A stretch of DNA of 64,000 nt from Anticarsia gemmatalis. Its lineage: Eukaryota; Arthropoda; Insecta; Lepidoptera; Erebidae. The translations under genes and the position numbers were made by a program. Below the pieces are notes generated by a model, which was given only the letters and a program-made list of their open reading frames with translations, was not told where the DNA came from and did no database searches. Each line of letters opens with the position of its first letter. Within the stretch, counting starts at the first letter, position 1. The DNA lies in NCBI RefSeq assembly GCF_050436995.1, contig NC_134753.1:12834001-12898000 (forward strand), written 5' to 3'. This document shows positions 1 through 11,887 of this stretch, in pieces.

Positions 1-2380
1 AAAGCATATAACGTCAAAAGTCTCGTGTATTGCATAATGTTTCAATTTAGTTGTAAACACGGGGTTACATAAACGGAAGACGCCGCAAAAATCCAGAGTA
101 GTCCCGCGTCTGTTGTGAACGAGCCCTAATATGTTAAGGATGATAGTGATGGGAAACGGGAAAAGACGAAAGAAAAGACCTATGTAGTGTCTATAGTCAG
201 GCTATAGCCAGAAACTCCTTTACGTATTTGAGACCTCTATGGTCTCAACGGCATAGAAGAGGATTTTTTTTAAGGATTTTTGGCAGAAATGGATATAGTC
301 AATAATTGAGTATTCAACAAGTTAATTCAAATCTCAAGCTACTATTTAGTTATTTTTATACTTCCCGCTACTCAGTTTGCAGGTATTGTTTGATAGGCGA
401 TAACCAAATACTAGCCCGAATATAAACAAAAATTCGTTCAATATAACTATTCGATAATTGTGGGGCTTTTGGCGTCTTGTAAAGGTGAAAAATTAATTAT
501 AGTTTATTGTAAAAAAGGAATAATTTAGCTATTATGTTAACTAGTCATACTAAAGCCGTCTTTCCGTCTTTGATAGACGTCGTCCCATCCCTAGTATCGT
601 CTGTAGACAGCGACGCGTACTTTGCATGTTGAGTGCGGCTGATACCAGCGCCTTTTGCACTTCACACAATGCATTTTAGCTATCCAACTCTCTTACCTCA
701 CAAAATACCTATCAGCCCTTGTTTGAACGAAGGATTACGTTCTTCGTTTATATGCAAGTTGTCTCGCTTTAAGACCAAGCTTTGCGTCCTAAATTGTGAC
801 TCAAAACAAAATTCGCTATTGAAGATGACAAACCTCTTGCATATACCCATGCATGAATATAGATCAATGATAAATTTTATCATTGATCTATATTACTTTT
901 TTGTTACTACTGGCCGATTTCCTAATAATTTGAACAATTTAATTGTCTATAAAAATCCTAAGTTACAACTGAAATGTAAATCGGTGTCTTTAGTTTATAT
1001 AATTTTTGGTTAGACTTTGACGTGCCCTATGAAGCACGGAGGCGCTCAGCGCAAATTACTCTTGCAGTCACTTATCTATCGAATGTCAGTGCTAAAGTTG
1101 CTTAGTCCACTGATTATCTACAGATCGGGAAACACAACTAGCTATGAGCGCATTTGTTACTTTAAAGATTTAAATAATCATCCTCCATCCTAAGATTCCA
1201 TACAGGTTTTTGTAGACCATCAACCATAGCTCATCAGTTAAATAAAAACTGCCATACCACCTATCAGTCATTCAGCCATTTACATTGTTTAACTACATTC
1301 ACCTGACTAAAATAATCATCAATCATCCAACCAGTTTTCTATACAAGTCGTCCAACTTGTAAACCGATTTGTATGAACAATCAGTCTTGTGTTCCCAAAG
1401 TGGCTGAGAGTGCATCTTGTTGTTCATTTATCATAACGTTACATACGGGTTGAATGTAGAAAAGATATGATAAAAGAAAGATTTAAGAAGTGTTTATATG
1501 TTTTAGAATTGTTTTCCCAATTTTTCTTTCTTCTTTTAAAGGTACCTAACTCCCGCACTAAGTTTAACACAGCCGGAACCAACTAAGCGGTCACTCATCA
1601 ATGAATAGGACCCATGACCGCACCACGTATGGCTTAACTCACATAATCGTTTACTGACCGATGAGCACAACTGGCAACAAACGACTCCAAATTTTCATAA
1701 TTATTACGGAAAGTTCTGTATTTAGTTTAGTCTTTAATCACATAGAGAGAGTCTGGACGCGAAAGTTTACAGTTTACATTTTTCTCCTATACCGTGGTAC
1801 GTTAGCATCACCCGCTGCGGCGTTATCTACATTGATATCCAAATAATCTTCCAATAACATTCCCTAATACATCCCCTATCCATCATAGGTCCAGTGTCAT
1901 TGAGTTTCTCGTCACGGCTTGCTCCTAAATCGTCTCATTGTCCCGCCTCGTGTGGCTCGCAGCCAAATCCGATACTCATCATTGTCTTAAAGTTGCAATA
2001 TATCGCCAGATTTACGGCACTTTTCAAACGTTTCTTTGAGATTAGTTAATAATATGAGTTTAAACAACTACAAAACCTGAGCGATTAAGAGCTATTATTG
2101 ATTCAGGTGCAATTTTTTTACAATATATAGTTACTTTCTTTGATATTTGCCTTGCATTATACAAATCGGGCCGCCTACTATGATTCAACGAACATTTGGA
2201 AAAGATATATAAGACATATCACATTCAGGTCTACCTAAAGATATGTGTTAATTACACATAGTTTCAGCTATATAGTTTTGAGTGTCTAGTTCAAAAAAAT
2301 ATGTCTACTTGTCTTAAAAACATTCTTCAAAAATCTTCGAATTGGAAAAGGCGCACAAACCTACACATACAATAATTATC
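1..2380. other. Intergenic, no gene recognised
   Basis: Short frames only, none with a recognisable motif. It contains the 856-894 hairpin listed separately; AACGAGCCCTA near 123 recurs near 30940. Otherwise nothing I can name. Confidence 0.5.
856..894. repeat. Perfect 19-bp-arm palindrome with 1-nt loop
   Basis: AATATAGATCAATGATAAA, then one T, then its exact reverse complement. No transposon ends are seen around it. Confidence 0.9.
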
Positions 2381-2384
2381 TTTC

Positions 2385-2524
2385 AATGGTCCTAGTGTAT
2401 GACAAGATGTAAGAATCTTAATGAAGCAAGGGAAGTTTGTACGGATCGTACCAAGTGGCGTTTTCTGGTCTCTGCCTACCCCTATGGGAGAAAGACGTTA
2501 TTTTATGTATGTATGTATGTATGT
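2385..2524 (+). mobile_element. 3' end of an RTE-type LINE, 5'-truncated
   Basis: Translates to a C-terminal peptide CTDRTKWRFLVSAYPYG, a form frequent at the end of lepidopteran RTE reverse-transcriptase ORFs, followed within 30 nt by a TATG-repeat tail (about 2505-2524). The rest of the LINE is absent. Related tails occur elsewhere in the window. Confidence 0.6.
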
Positions 2525-2720
2525 TACAACTATGCCGTAATACGAACTTATAGAGAACATTCACAACGAACACTCATTCAACCATCTTCCTTCACCATTG
2601 TTGAGTCTGTACGCAATTTTTGCTCAGCACAGCTCGGTGGAGTCACACAATAACCAATCATAGCGATGTTTAGTGCGATGGAAACTCTGATAAAATAGTT
2701 GGGATTAATGATTTTCTGTT

Positions 2721-2776
2721 ACCCTTACGTAAAGATCATCCTTTAATGGGTTAAAGGATGATCTTTACGTAAGGGT
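2721..2776. repeat. Perfect hairpin, 26-bp arms, 4-nt loop
   Basis: Arm 2721-2746 starts ACCCTTACGTAAAG; the loop is TGGG; arm 2751-2776 is its exact reverse complement. It could fold as an RNA stem-loop if transcribed, but no conservation or expression is known. Confidence 0.93.
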
Positions 2777-2965
2777 ATAGAGCTTTTAATTAACCAATTT
2801 TTTTAATTGTTTCTTAATAAAATAAATATTTTAAAATGTGCGCAATTTAAGGATTCTTAAATAAGCAAGGTTTTTTCTCGACATTCTTTCTTTTCTTGCC
2901 AATTTTTAAAATTGGATTCGTGCAAATTTGAAAACAATGATTGTTAACGGTAGCTGATAAATTTA

Positions 2966-3438
2966 ATGCCATCAAAAACATTCTGTAAAAACCTCAAGTC
3001 TCGCCGTAAAAAGTTGTGAGATCTATATAATACCAAGTCGATTCATCTATTTAGTCTCTACTTAAAGGACCTTCTGTCTTAAGTTATTACGTATGTTATT
3101 ATCATGCCAATTTTAAAAAAATACCTTTAAAACAAATAGACCGACCTGGCCATCGCATGATTTGATTATTAGTATGTATCACACTACACAGCACGACAAG
3201 AAGTTAATGCTCCTGAAATGTTAATAATGGCGAATTTGTGTTTTCTTGCGATGACCAAGTCGATCAATTTGTTTTAAAGGTATTTTTTTAAAATTGGCAT
3301 GATAATAACATACGTAATAACTTAAGACAGAAGGTCCTTTAAGTAGAGACTAAATAGATTAATCGACTTGGTATTATATAGATCTCACAACTTTTTACGG
3401 CGAGACTTGAGGTTTTTACAGAATGTTTTTGATGGCAT
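2966..3438. repeat. Long foldback: 192-bp inverted arms, 89-bp spacer
   Basis: Left arm 2966-3157 and right arm 3247-3438 are reverse complements. The outer 172 bp differ at one site (ATTCATC against ATTAATC), with a few mismatches in the innermost 20 bp. Spacer 3158-3246 has no ORF. No clear target-site duplication flanks it. It may be a foldback/MITE-like element or a locally generated inverted duplication. Confidence 0.9.
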
Positions 3439-3837
3439 CTCACTTCTTTTTGTAGAGCGAACATAAGTCCAATTTGTATGGAAAGACTTTTTTTTTCATA
3501 ATTCAACATATTTTCTTATGGGAATGTTGTTCAGTTTCATGGGCTAAACACCCTTACCCACCCTTTACCCCCTCCCGTTATGCCTCATATAGTAGGTACC
3601 TATTTACACCTGTTTATTTTATTTTCTACAGTAATAATAATTCATTAACTGCAAATGTAACCTTGTAATCTTATACATTTATATGGGATTACAAAGTTAT
3701 TGTTGCAGTTGATGTATTTAGAAAACTGGACCGAAATTAGAAAATATTAAATTTTTCCCATGATTAAGACACTAAACCCTATTTGTATTCTAAATTTTAA
3801 GCTTCTAAGTCTGCTAGAAGTACCTTAGACTTTTGAT

Positions 3838-3876
3838 GATCGGTGAGTCAGTGAGTCAGTGAATCAGTGAGTGACA
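3838..3876 (+). repeat. Short GTGAGTCA-type minisatellite
   Basis: About four degenerate GTGAGTCA/GTGAATCA units in tandem, opening a block of unrecognised repetitive-looking sequence that runs to about 4080. Confidence 0.6.
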
Positions 3877-4254
3877 AAATTCAAAATTTTAACAAGTTGT
3901 CATTCTTAAACTACTGGTTCAAATTGAGTGAAATTTTAAATATACCGTGTTTATACAATGACTGATTAGTTGCTGAAAATCCAGGCTTCTTGTTTTATCC
4001 AAAACGAAATTATAGGGGTGTCAAAAATAGCCCGAATTGCTTCGAGAAAAGGATGTTACGGCCGTGCCGCTTTTTTTTGCTCGACTTGCGGTTGACGGTT
4101 TTGGAGTTACTGATTTGATTTACACCAAACATAAACGTACTCTACATATTTTGCACTGTAAACTACCGACTGAAAGCCTCCTCAATCCACTTCACAGTGA
4201 ACCATCAAACACAAGCTAACATTGAAAATTCACAGAAAAACAACGTTTACACGG

Positions 4255-4465
4255 TAACAGCGGCCAATTCTTCCACATCGACTTGGCAACTTGAAAAATC
4301 AACCGCGCAGACTAAGCGGGGCATTCACAAATTCACATAGCAATTACCGGGACAGTAGCTGGTTTTTTCTTTGTTGTAAAATTCGTGCCAAGTCTATTGG
4401 TTCAACTTGTTTGTGGTCCAGAGTGGCCGCGTGTAATTAAATCGCCACTGCCAAGAAACTGTCTG
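4255..4465. repeat. Imperfect inverted repeat, MITE-like
   Basis: GACTTGGCA near 4280 and TGCCAAGTC near 4387 are inverted, with outer GCGGCCAA / GTGGCCGC similarity. It may be a decayed MITE; boundaries are uncertain. Confidence 0.3.
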
Positions 4466-4904
4466 CGACAACATGTGGCCCGCATATGTCGGTTTTTGCT
4501 AGTTTTAGAGATTGTGATTTATTTTAGGTAGTCATTTTATTAAAAACTAGAGATTCGGCCCGATTTTGTTCGGGCATAATTTAATTTTGTCCCGTTGATT
4601 CCAATCCCGTAGAAATTTTGATTTCGTTGATTCCAAAACACACACTGTCGTGACAGTTTCGAACATATTCAAAAAATATTATACAATTTTGGCTAGTTAT
4701 TGAGAAGATAATGCAGGTTAACGTTAATAAATTTAACCAGCTAATGCTTGATGAAAAATGATAATCGAGTTCCCAATGCAATATCGAGTCTTGTGAAAAG
4801 TATAATAGGATTTTGTGATCTACTGGTATCAACTATTGAGTATGTGGCAAAATATTCACCATAATGCTACATGATTACATAAAAAACCTAACTTATAATT
4901 TATA

Positions 4905-5080
4905 GATAGAGTGATAACCAAGTGGCCTTAACTTGCACCTCCCACGCAAATGGTATTTGCTGCGAAGAGGTTCAAACCTGAACCAATTACTTTTCGAAGT
5001 TATGTGTATTAGAAATATAATATCACTTGTACTAACAGCGAATTAAACCGACACTTGAACAGCAGTGGGACAGACATTTA
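4905..5080 (+). mobile_element. Degenerate tRNA-derived SINE
   Basis: B-box-like GGTTCAAACC near 4970 after a CTCCCACGCAAATGGT segment shared with the SINE at 15090. The 3' part carries GAACAGCAGTGGGACAG, the lepidopteran SINE tail motif. Confidence 0.55.
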
Positions 5081-5379
5081 AAAAAGCAGATGTAATACTG
5101 TCCTAATAGTGGTGAAAAGTTTGGAGAGACTCAGAAAATTATGGTAGGTTTTCTTTTTTGCAAAAGACATCAGGCCTATATTTTCTTTGACTAAAGGTAT
5201 ATACTTTAACTAAAAGTATTATTCTGTTTCCACCTATGTACGCGATGTGGAGTGCACTATGCTGTGTCAACTCACTTATGCGAAGTGATTCGTACGGGGA
5301 GAACTGGCAAACTTGAAGGGAAAAGTGAAGAGGGTTTTTTTAGAATACAATGTCATATCCGATGTATCTGAGTACTGAT

Positions 5380-5560
5380 CAGGAGGCATCGGGTTTGACT
5401 CCTGGGTCGAGTTTTATAAGTATTTTCCAATTTAAACTAGAATGTTTCACAATAGTTGCCTACCCGGGAATCGAAACCGATTATACCCGAAGGTGTAGAC
5501 GGAAGTATATGAAATTCACTCACGTTTCGCCATTGACAATGATAGTCATATGCTATAAGG
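5380..5560. mobile_element. Degenerate SINE/LINE fragment
   Basis: GGGTTTGACTCCTGGGTC resembles a tRNA-type B box. It is followed by CCGAAGGTGTAGACGG and CACGTTTCGCC, sequences repeated near 9325, 12280, 37890 and 43345. Family not identified. Confidence 0.4.
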
Positions 5561-5569
5561 GATGATCCT

Positions 5570-8500
5570 TTTGCTCTTTACTAGGCACGTTACCAAACTC
5601 CAGGATAGTATATTTTCTAATTAGTATTGTATTCTGTACATTATACATTACACTCTCGTGCACACAAGGGCACTCAAAGGCAGTTGTGTTTTAACAAAAG
5701 CGTAATTCAAAAACTGCATCGGCCTACAGCGTTAATTTATTCAAATTATAAGAATCAACAAGCTAAATGCAAGATGGAGGCATCTCAAAGCTGAGTTATC
5801 AACTCCCAATGAAAAATGTACCATAACTTCTTAAAGTATGGTTGATTGTTATTTAACAATTGACAGCTGTATTTTCTCGTCTTAATTTATAAGTAAAGTT
5901 AGTCTCATATGTTTACCGTTAAAGTATAATTTGTGCATTTTATTCTTAAGTACTGATTTTAGTTTTAAGATAATTGAAGTCTACAGTTCATTTTGGATGT
6001 TTTAGTTCAATAACTAAGGAGAAGTATGATCAACAACAATTGTTTTTTTTTATGTTCATTTTTATTGCGCAATATTATTGAACATGTTGCACCCTTGGTT
6101 ATACATACGCGATTAAGAAAGAATAAAATATAACATGTTACATATAAACTTTTCAAACTATCGCGGTTTGTACAAATAATACTAGATTTATAAGAATATA
6201 ATTTACGGTGTAACTTAAGCGGAAAGTCGGGCGTCAAATAAGGTATCGTAACCTTATAATTTTCATCGCATTTATGATCCGTTTAGTAACTTAGTGTGAT
6301 GTAACATACCTATAGCTACACAGACACACAGACTACACTATAATTAATGTAGCAAGTAAAAGTTAACATTTAATTAGTGAAAACTTGAGCATGCAGACGC
6401 GAGCTGTTACTAAGTGTTGACGTGCTTAATACTCGCTGATGTACACGGCTTACTCTTATTAGTAAACTGTAGGAATACTTAAGTGCATGTAGATTTATAT
6501 GGAGTAAAATATAAAGGTAAAGTACTCAAAGAGAACCCGCTTTCTATTAACTACAAAGACTCTAAACAAATTCAAAATACTTACGTCCAAAAGTAAGTGC
6601 CTGAGATCGTTCCCTTCTTGTTTTTAATGAGAATGTGTAGACCCCTTATCTTGGTTTTCCTGGTTTTCTAGATATATTAAAAACTTCACTTTAATAGAAA
6701 TACTATTATTTTACCCGAACAGACCCCAACCATTACCTTAACAGGGTAATGAAGCCAAAGACTGACCCACTGTAAATACGCACGTAGGATAGGTAAGCAA
6801 GTATTAGCTGTACTTATTCTATTTCACTTTTATGCCTGATAAATTATTTTTTTTATGTAACAAAGATATCGAACAACACCATACACGGTTTCACAACCAT
6901 ACACACACCACTTTCAACCACTCATAACAAGGAAGTTTCAAGACTTCTTAACCATACACACCACCTACAAAACCACTCATAACAACGACCTACCCCTAAA
7001 ACCAATATCAAACTCTTCAAAAACATCTTTCACCACTTCCTGATCCGACAAAATCATTCTCTCGCTAATCCACGTCACTTTGTAATAACTTGTTCAATAC
7101 TGTAGCTAATTAAACAACAAAATAAGTAGGGTGTATTAATCAACTCGCAAAGTCCATTAGTAAATGTTGAGGACAAAAGAGTTGGGACAATCGATATGAT
7201 CGTGCCGTGCCCGCAAAATGCTTCAGTGTTTTGTGGGGTGACTATATGATGGTGGAAATATTTCAATATTTACTAACTTTCCTTAGTATTTGTTGTGTAT
7301 TTTGGAATTGAGAATAGCTAGCGAATTAAGAAGTCAAGCCGTGTTAAAATTTTGTACAAATGGTTTTTAATTTATCAATATAAATGTATCACTTTGCGCT
7401 GAACGATTGGAACAATTTTTATTACAAACAAATGGCTCAAGAGGCTATAAAAATAAAACCTACTCTATTCACAGGTTGCAGTGTTAGTCAAGTAACGTTT
7501 AAGTTCACGCCAGTTATGTTATGTTAGTTTAATATTTCGAAAACATCGTAGGTTTTGAACAAAACCTTTGGGTGTTTATGTTTACCCATAGGTTAGGCAT
7601 AATACCAGTATGGTGGCACCTGCCTCGCCAAAATAGTGTTTTTTTTTCTAAAACGTCTATCCGTTATGGATAAGAAATTCGTAACAAAGAAATAGGTACG
7701 CATTTAACAGTGATAAATCAATACCTTAAAATCAATTTAGGAATGGGCTCAAAAACCCTATTGCTTTAGCACTAATAAACGTTTCATACCCATTTTCAAT
7801 CATTTCTTTCTATCCTCCCATCCTCACACTGTCCTCATCATGGTACCCCTACACTAATGTTACGTACAAAAGAGCGATGATGGATGAGCGCTATCTGATC
7901 GTCTCGACTACATCCACGACACCCTTTCGCTTACGTTTATATTATAAATTGTTTTCCACAATATTATATTACATTCTAATATTTGTGTAGTTGGAAAATA
8001 CGATAAATTTTGTGTTTATTTTTCATACAAAGTACTAGCAAACTATTTTTTTATAGAGACTTTTACCTTGAAAATGTCGCAAAGCTAGTAGGTACTTACT
8101 TTCAAAACTAAACACATATTTATAAATATTGGATTGATTAAGAATTGGAAACCGAACTCAATACGTTATAAATTTATATCAAGTTATGAGCAATACAGTC
8201 TTTTTTAAATATTTAATTTGCCAGTTTCACAACTTTCGAATAAGTGTCGTTTAATTTACCAGCAATATTGACAAATACTAATACACACCTATTTGCTTTT
8301 ACTTTATTTATATAGGTTTCTCTGAAGAACACAAACCGGCATTAAATTTAATTTTAAAACTGTTCAAAATAATAACATATATAATAGCTCTATTAAAATA
8401 ATTCTGTTTATAAAGAATGCCATCTATTCAGTATAGGATCAACTTTTTTTGTCTTGGGTGACGTAGAAGTGCTTTTGCTACTAATGTACGAAGATAGATC

Positions 8501-8900
8501 AGATGACGTTAACAAATACATTATAATAAGTAGTACGTTATGTTCAACACTAGATGGCGTTATTATAAAACAAAGTCACTAGCCGCATGTCGGTACGCGT
8601 TCTTTAGTTTTTGAATTTAGAATAGTATTGAAAGTTATTTTTGTACTTATTATTTTATTATTATAATTATTTATTTATGCAAGAGATTTCAAATTATAAT
8701 ATAAAACAACTATTACCGTAGTAGTAAAGTTATTTTGTATGCTTAATTTTCATTTACATTTTCATTCTTATGAAAACCCCGATTTTTATCAAACGAAAAA
8801 AAATATTAATATTTCCGCAATAAATTCCATAACTACTTACCAATTAACATTTTCAACGTTTATCCTCGGCTTGTACACATCACACACACATACACAACGA
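5570..8900. other. Intergenic, no gene recognised
   Basis: AT-rich with only short frames that have no coding character. Scattered fragments such as AGATGGCGTTA near 8555 look like old repeat debris. No RNA gene recognised. Confidence 0.45.
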
Positions 8901-8919
8901 GTTATAAACGTGATTTAAA

Positions 8920-9065
8920 GGCAACGAAACCTTATTAATATTGTCCGACGTTTCAACCGACTTACATCGGGCACGCTCGCGGGCAGACTGATGTGGCTGC
9001 TAAGCGTCATCTTCTTGCAGCGCGAGTTTCTACGTGTACCCTCGCTTGAGCGTTACTATTTTCAA
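8920..9065. mobile_element. Unclassified dispersed-repeat fragment
   Basis: CCGACGTTTCAACCGACTTA ... GGGCAGACTGATG ... AAGCGTCATCTTCTT resembles a fragment I associate with repeated lepidopteran DNA. Class and boundaries unknown. Confidence 0.3.
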
Positions 9066-9379
9066 ATTGTTCGGAATTGTCAGTACTTCGACAATCAACA
9101 CTAACGACATCTTTATACTAATTTATCTTTACGCGTATTCCGGTGAAATTTAAACATCATCTGATTCCATATGGTTAATAAACGGAATCCATCTTCCCGG
9201 TAGAAATTAGCATTTTTTTGTTTCCAATCGCTTTTCGTACTAACTTTATGTGATCAATCGCGCTTAAAACCCGTTACATTAGACAACTTTATAATCATAC
9301 ATACATAACATCGCGCCTGTTATACCCGAAGGTGGCGGCAGAAATATATAGAATACACCCACGTTTTGCTAATACTTTA

Positions 9380-9402
9380 GAAAGAAAGAAAGAAAGAAAA
9401 TA
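9380..9402 (+). repeat. AAAG microsatellite
   Basis: Five or so GAAA units, lying just after a CCGAAGGTGGCGGCAGAAAT repeat fragment. Confidence 0.7.
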
Positions 9403-9774
9403 GTATTTATTGAAACACACAGAAACCATATCAAAACACAATAATATTAATATTAAATAAGCAGCGTCCTGTGTGCCAACAGGGAGGTCACTCAGCATTA
9501 TGCTGGTTGTGACAAACCACAACACAGCGCTGGTTTTCAGTGACCACCCTAAATGACGCCATTTACGGGAGCAGCAGAAACAGAAAACAAAAAACCATTG
9601 TTTACAAACTTACTTGTATACCCATCACCAACAAAAATACCCACATATTAATTGAAAAAAATACTAATAAATAAATAATAAACAATATCATTCATCAAAT
9701 AAACTGTATCATTATAAATATTATGTAGGTACACAAATTATTGTCGTACATACGTGTAGTTATCTCTCTCACAC

Positions 9775-9875
9775 AAGACCCGTCTCGCTCGCCGCCGCCG
9801 CGCCGGTCCCATCACGTGAATTACTCACAAACACGCGCCGGCGCGACAGCAGCGCACGAGTCACGCGATATTGAA
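9775..9875. promoter_or_regulatory. CpG-rich patch, possible promoter or leader exon
   Basis: GC-rich block (CGCCGCCGCCGCGCCGG, GCGCCGGCGCG) in AT-rich DNA about 1.8 kb past the GCC1 stop. On the minus strand a GTGAGT follows the GC-rich part, a possible donor for a gene running left. The plus-strand reading frame through it (9741-10010) has no recognised domain and I do not call it a gene. Confidence 0.25.
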
Positions 9876-10333
9876 CATAATTTCGACAGCCTGATTTTAA
9901 AAATTTCCGTGGACACTAACAAAGATGCAAAACAAAAATGGCAGCCACACTTCGTCAACAACAAAGATAACAAATCATCTTTACTGCTTGTAAATAAAAT
10001 CCTTGTTTAATTACTATATAAACTTTTATTATAATATAAATAAATAACAGGAATGTCCGTGACTAAGTTATTTTACAACATAAAAGCATTAATTGTTTCA
10101 CAATATTTTATAATCGATTTGAAAAACAAAAATTTATGAAGTCAGATAAATACGATTCTTATTATAATACTGATCTATTTATAAATGTTTTAGCAAAATA
10201 TACATTCTAAAATAGTATATAAATTCTGATTTTTAAACTAACGGGATGTATTCACATGAAAATTCTGATATTTCCAACAAATTTCGTAACTAATATCGAG
10301 CGTTATAAAAACCAAAAATATTCGGAACCCCTT

Positions 10334-10370
10334 AACATTATTGCCCAGCAGTGGGACAGTGATTTATCTA
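10334..10370 (+). mobile_element. SINE 3'-end fragment
   Basis: TTGCCCAGCAGTGGGACAGT, the conserved lepidopteran SINE tail, with nothing recognisable upstream. The rest of 9.9-11.7 kb is AT-rich and probably includes the GCC1 3' UTR. Confidence 0.55.
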
Positions 10371-11715
10371 CGTAATTTTAAAAATAGAGACAGAGTTGCT
10401 CTAGACAAAGGCGCTTATTATTCATATACATAGTTGCATTTAATAATATACATCGCTGGCACTTACACATTGTCATATTATTTTGATTCTTTGGATTATC
10501 GCATGCTTATAAAGGCCCGATTTGTATATCATATTACTAAAATTCTTGTGTTTATAACGTAGTTCCCATGTTTACGTTTAGTTATTTTTGCTATTAAGCA
10601 CTGTACATAATGATGAAATCATGCTATAAATATATTTTTAACAAAAAAATCCTTACTTACAACACCCAATTTTCATATGAAGAATTACCCGTCAATTTCA
10701 TATTATTTACAGATAGTTCTCTCAATTTAATTTATTCGTATATAAATTCTGTGCACACATGATTATAAATATTGTATTTGTTTAACAAACTTTCTAGTAA
10801 ATACTTATAAGAGATGATATTACATATTTACTCCACAGGTACTTCTATTAGCAGGAATTGATTTAGAACAATAACAACCAAACAACTATGTATTTAATTA
10901 CAAATTCGAGATTTATAAGAAAAATAAACATAACATCTAACTTAGAAAACACTATCCAGTTCTAAAAGATTCTAGAAACTAAAATTTCCGTGTGATAATT
11001 GTGTCTAAATTAAAATAAACAAATTTTCGTTGTAACATGGATAAAAAAAAACAAATTGTAAACCCTACTTGAATATCACTCTAAATTGTTAATTTAACAT
11101 CAATTAATTTTTATTTTGCACATTCGTATCACGATATTATAAGATGATGTAGAACATTAACCGCTTTAACGGTTAGATTTGCTATTAGGGATTTTTGTAG
11201 ACACTCATGTTTGTCCCATATTGGTGTTATAACTTTACACGCACATTGATGCCTCCAGATATCTACCCAAGAGCAATATCAATCAATGAATTTCTATCTC
11301 TCGCATATCTTATACAGATTTTCACTTGAATCTTGTGATTTCGTCAAAATTTTTGTTTCAAATTCGTTAAATAGTGATGTTATAACATAAACGTTTTTTA
11401 ATTTCACTTGCAAGAGTAACAAAGATGTCTAACATTTTGTAATTTCTGTCTGACAGATTAGTTAGAATTTTCGTTACCTCACAAACCGAACTTTTTAAAT
11501 AAAATGAATATTAAGACTTGCAAGGGTCCACTTGTAGAGACATTTCTCTGTAAGGTGCGCGGGTGGCAGAGGTATACAACATTTAGGCTTGGTTTAAGAA
11601 TGCTGTATACCAACGCCAGTCGCAAACCTTACAACGCTCTCTACTAAGTCGTGCCATAGTAGCATCCATCTTTCAAGTCTCCCTACATTATTATTTAACT
11701 ACAAATATAATGTTC

Positions 11716-11887
11716 TCAAAGGTTATGAGAGAGCATGTTCTTCTCAGAGTCAGTGAAGTGCAGCACCGCGGCGATCGCGTTGAGCATGTGTCGCCGGCCC
11801 GCCGCGTCTGATGACATCAAGTACGCCATTACTACGTTCTTTAAGTATTCTAGATTCGCACCTTCACGGGATTGGATGCGGCGTAAC
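11716..11887 (-). CDS. GCC1: GCC1 terminal coding exon carrying the GRIP domain
   Basis: Last coding exon, residues 570-626, entered after acceptor CAG at 11890-11888. It contains the Golgi-targeting GRIP core: EYLKNVV at about 583-589, the aromatic residue Tyr592, a Gly-Arg turn (AAGRRHML), and the closing AVLHF helix. The stop TGA is at 11718-11716. The 3' UTR end is not certain; the first minus-strand AATAAA I noted downstream is at 11115-11110. Confidence 0.92.

Noticed and set aside
2399..2653. 84-codon frame as a small gene
   Set aside because: Its recognisable part is the C-terminal peptide of an RTE LINE; the remainder is read-through past the TATG tail.
9741..10010. 89-codon plus-strand frame in the CpG patch
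   Set aside because: No recognisable domain; the frame is open mainly because of local GC richness. Kept only as a possible promoter region.
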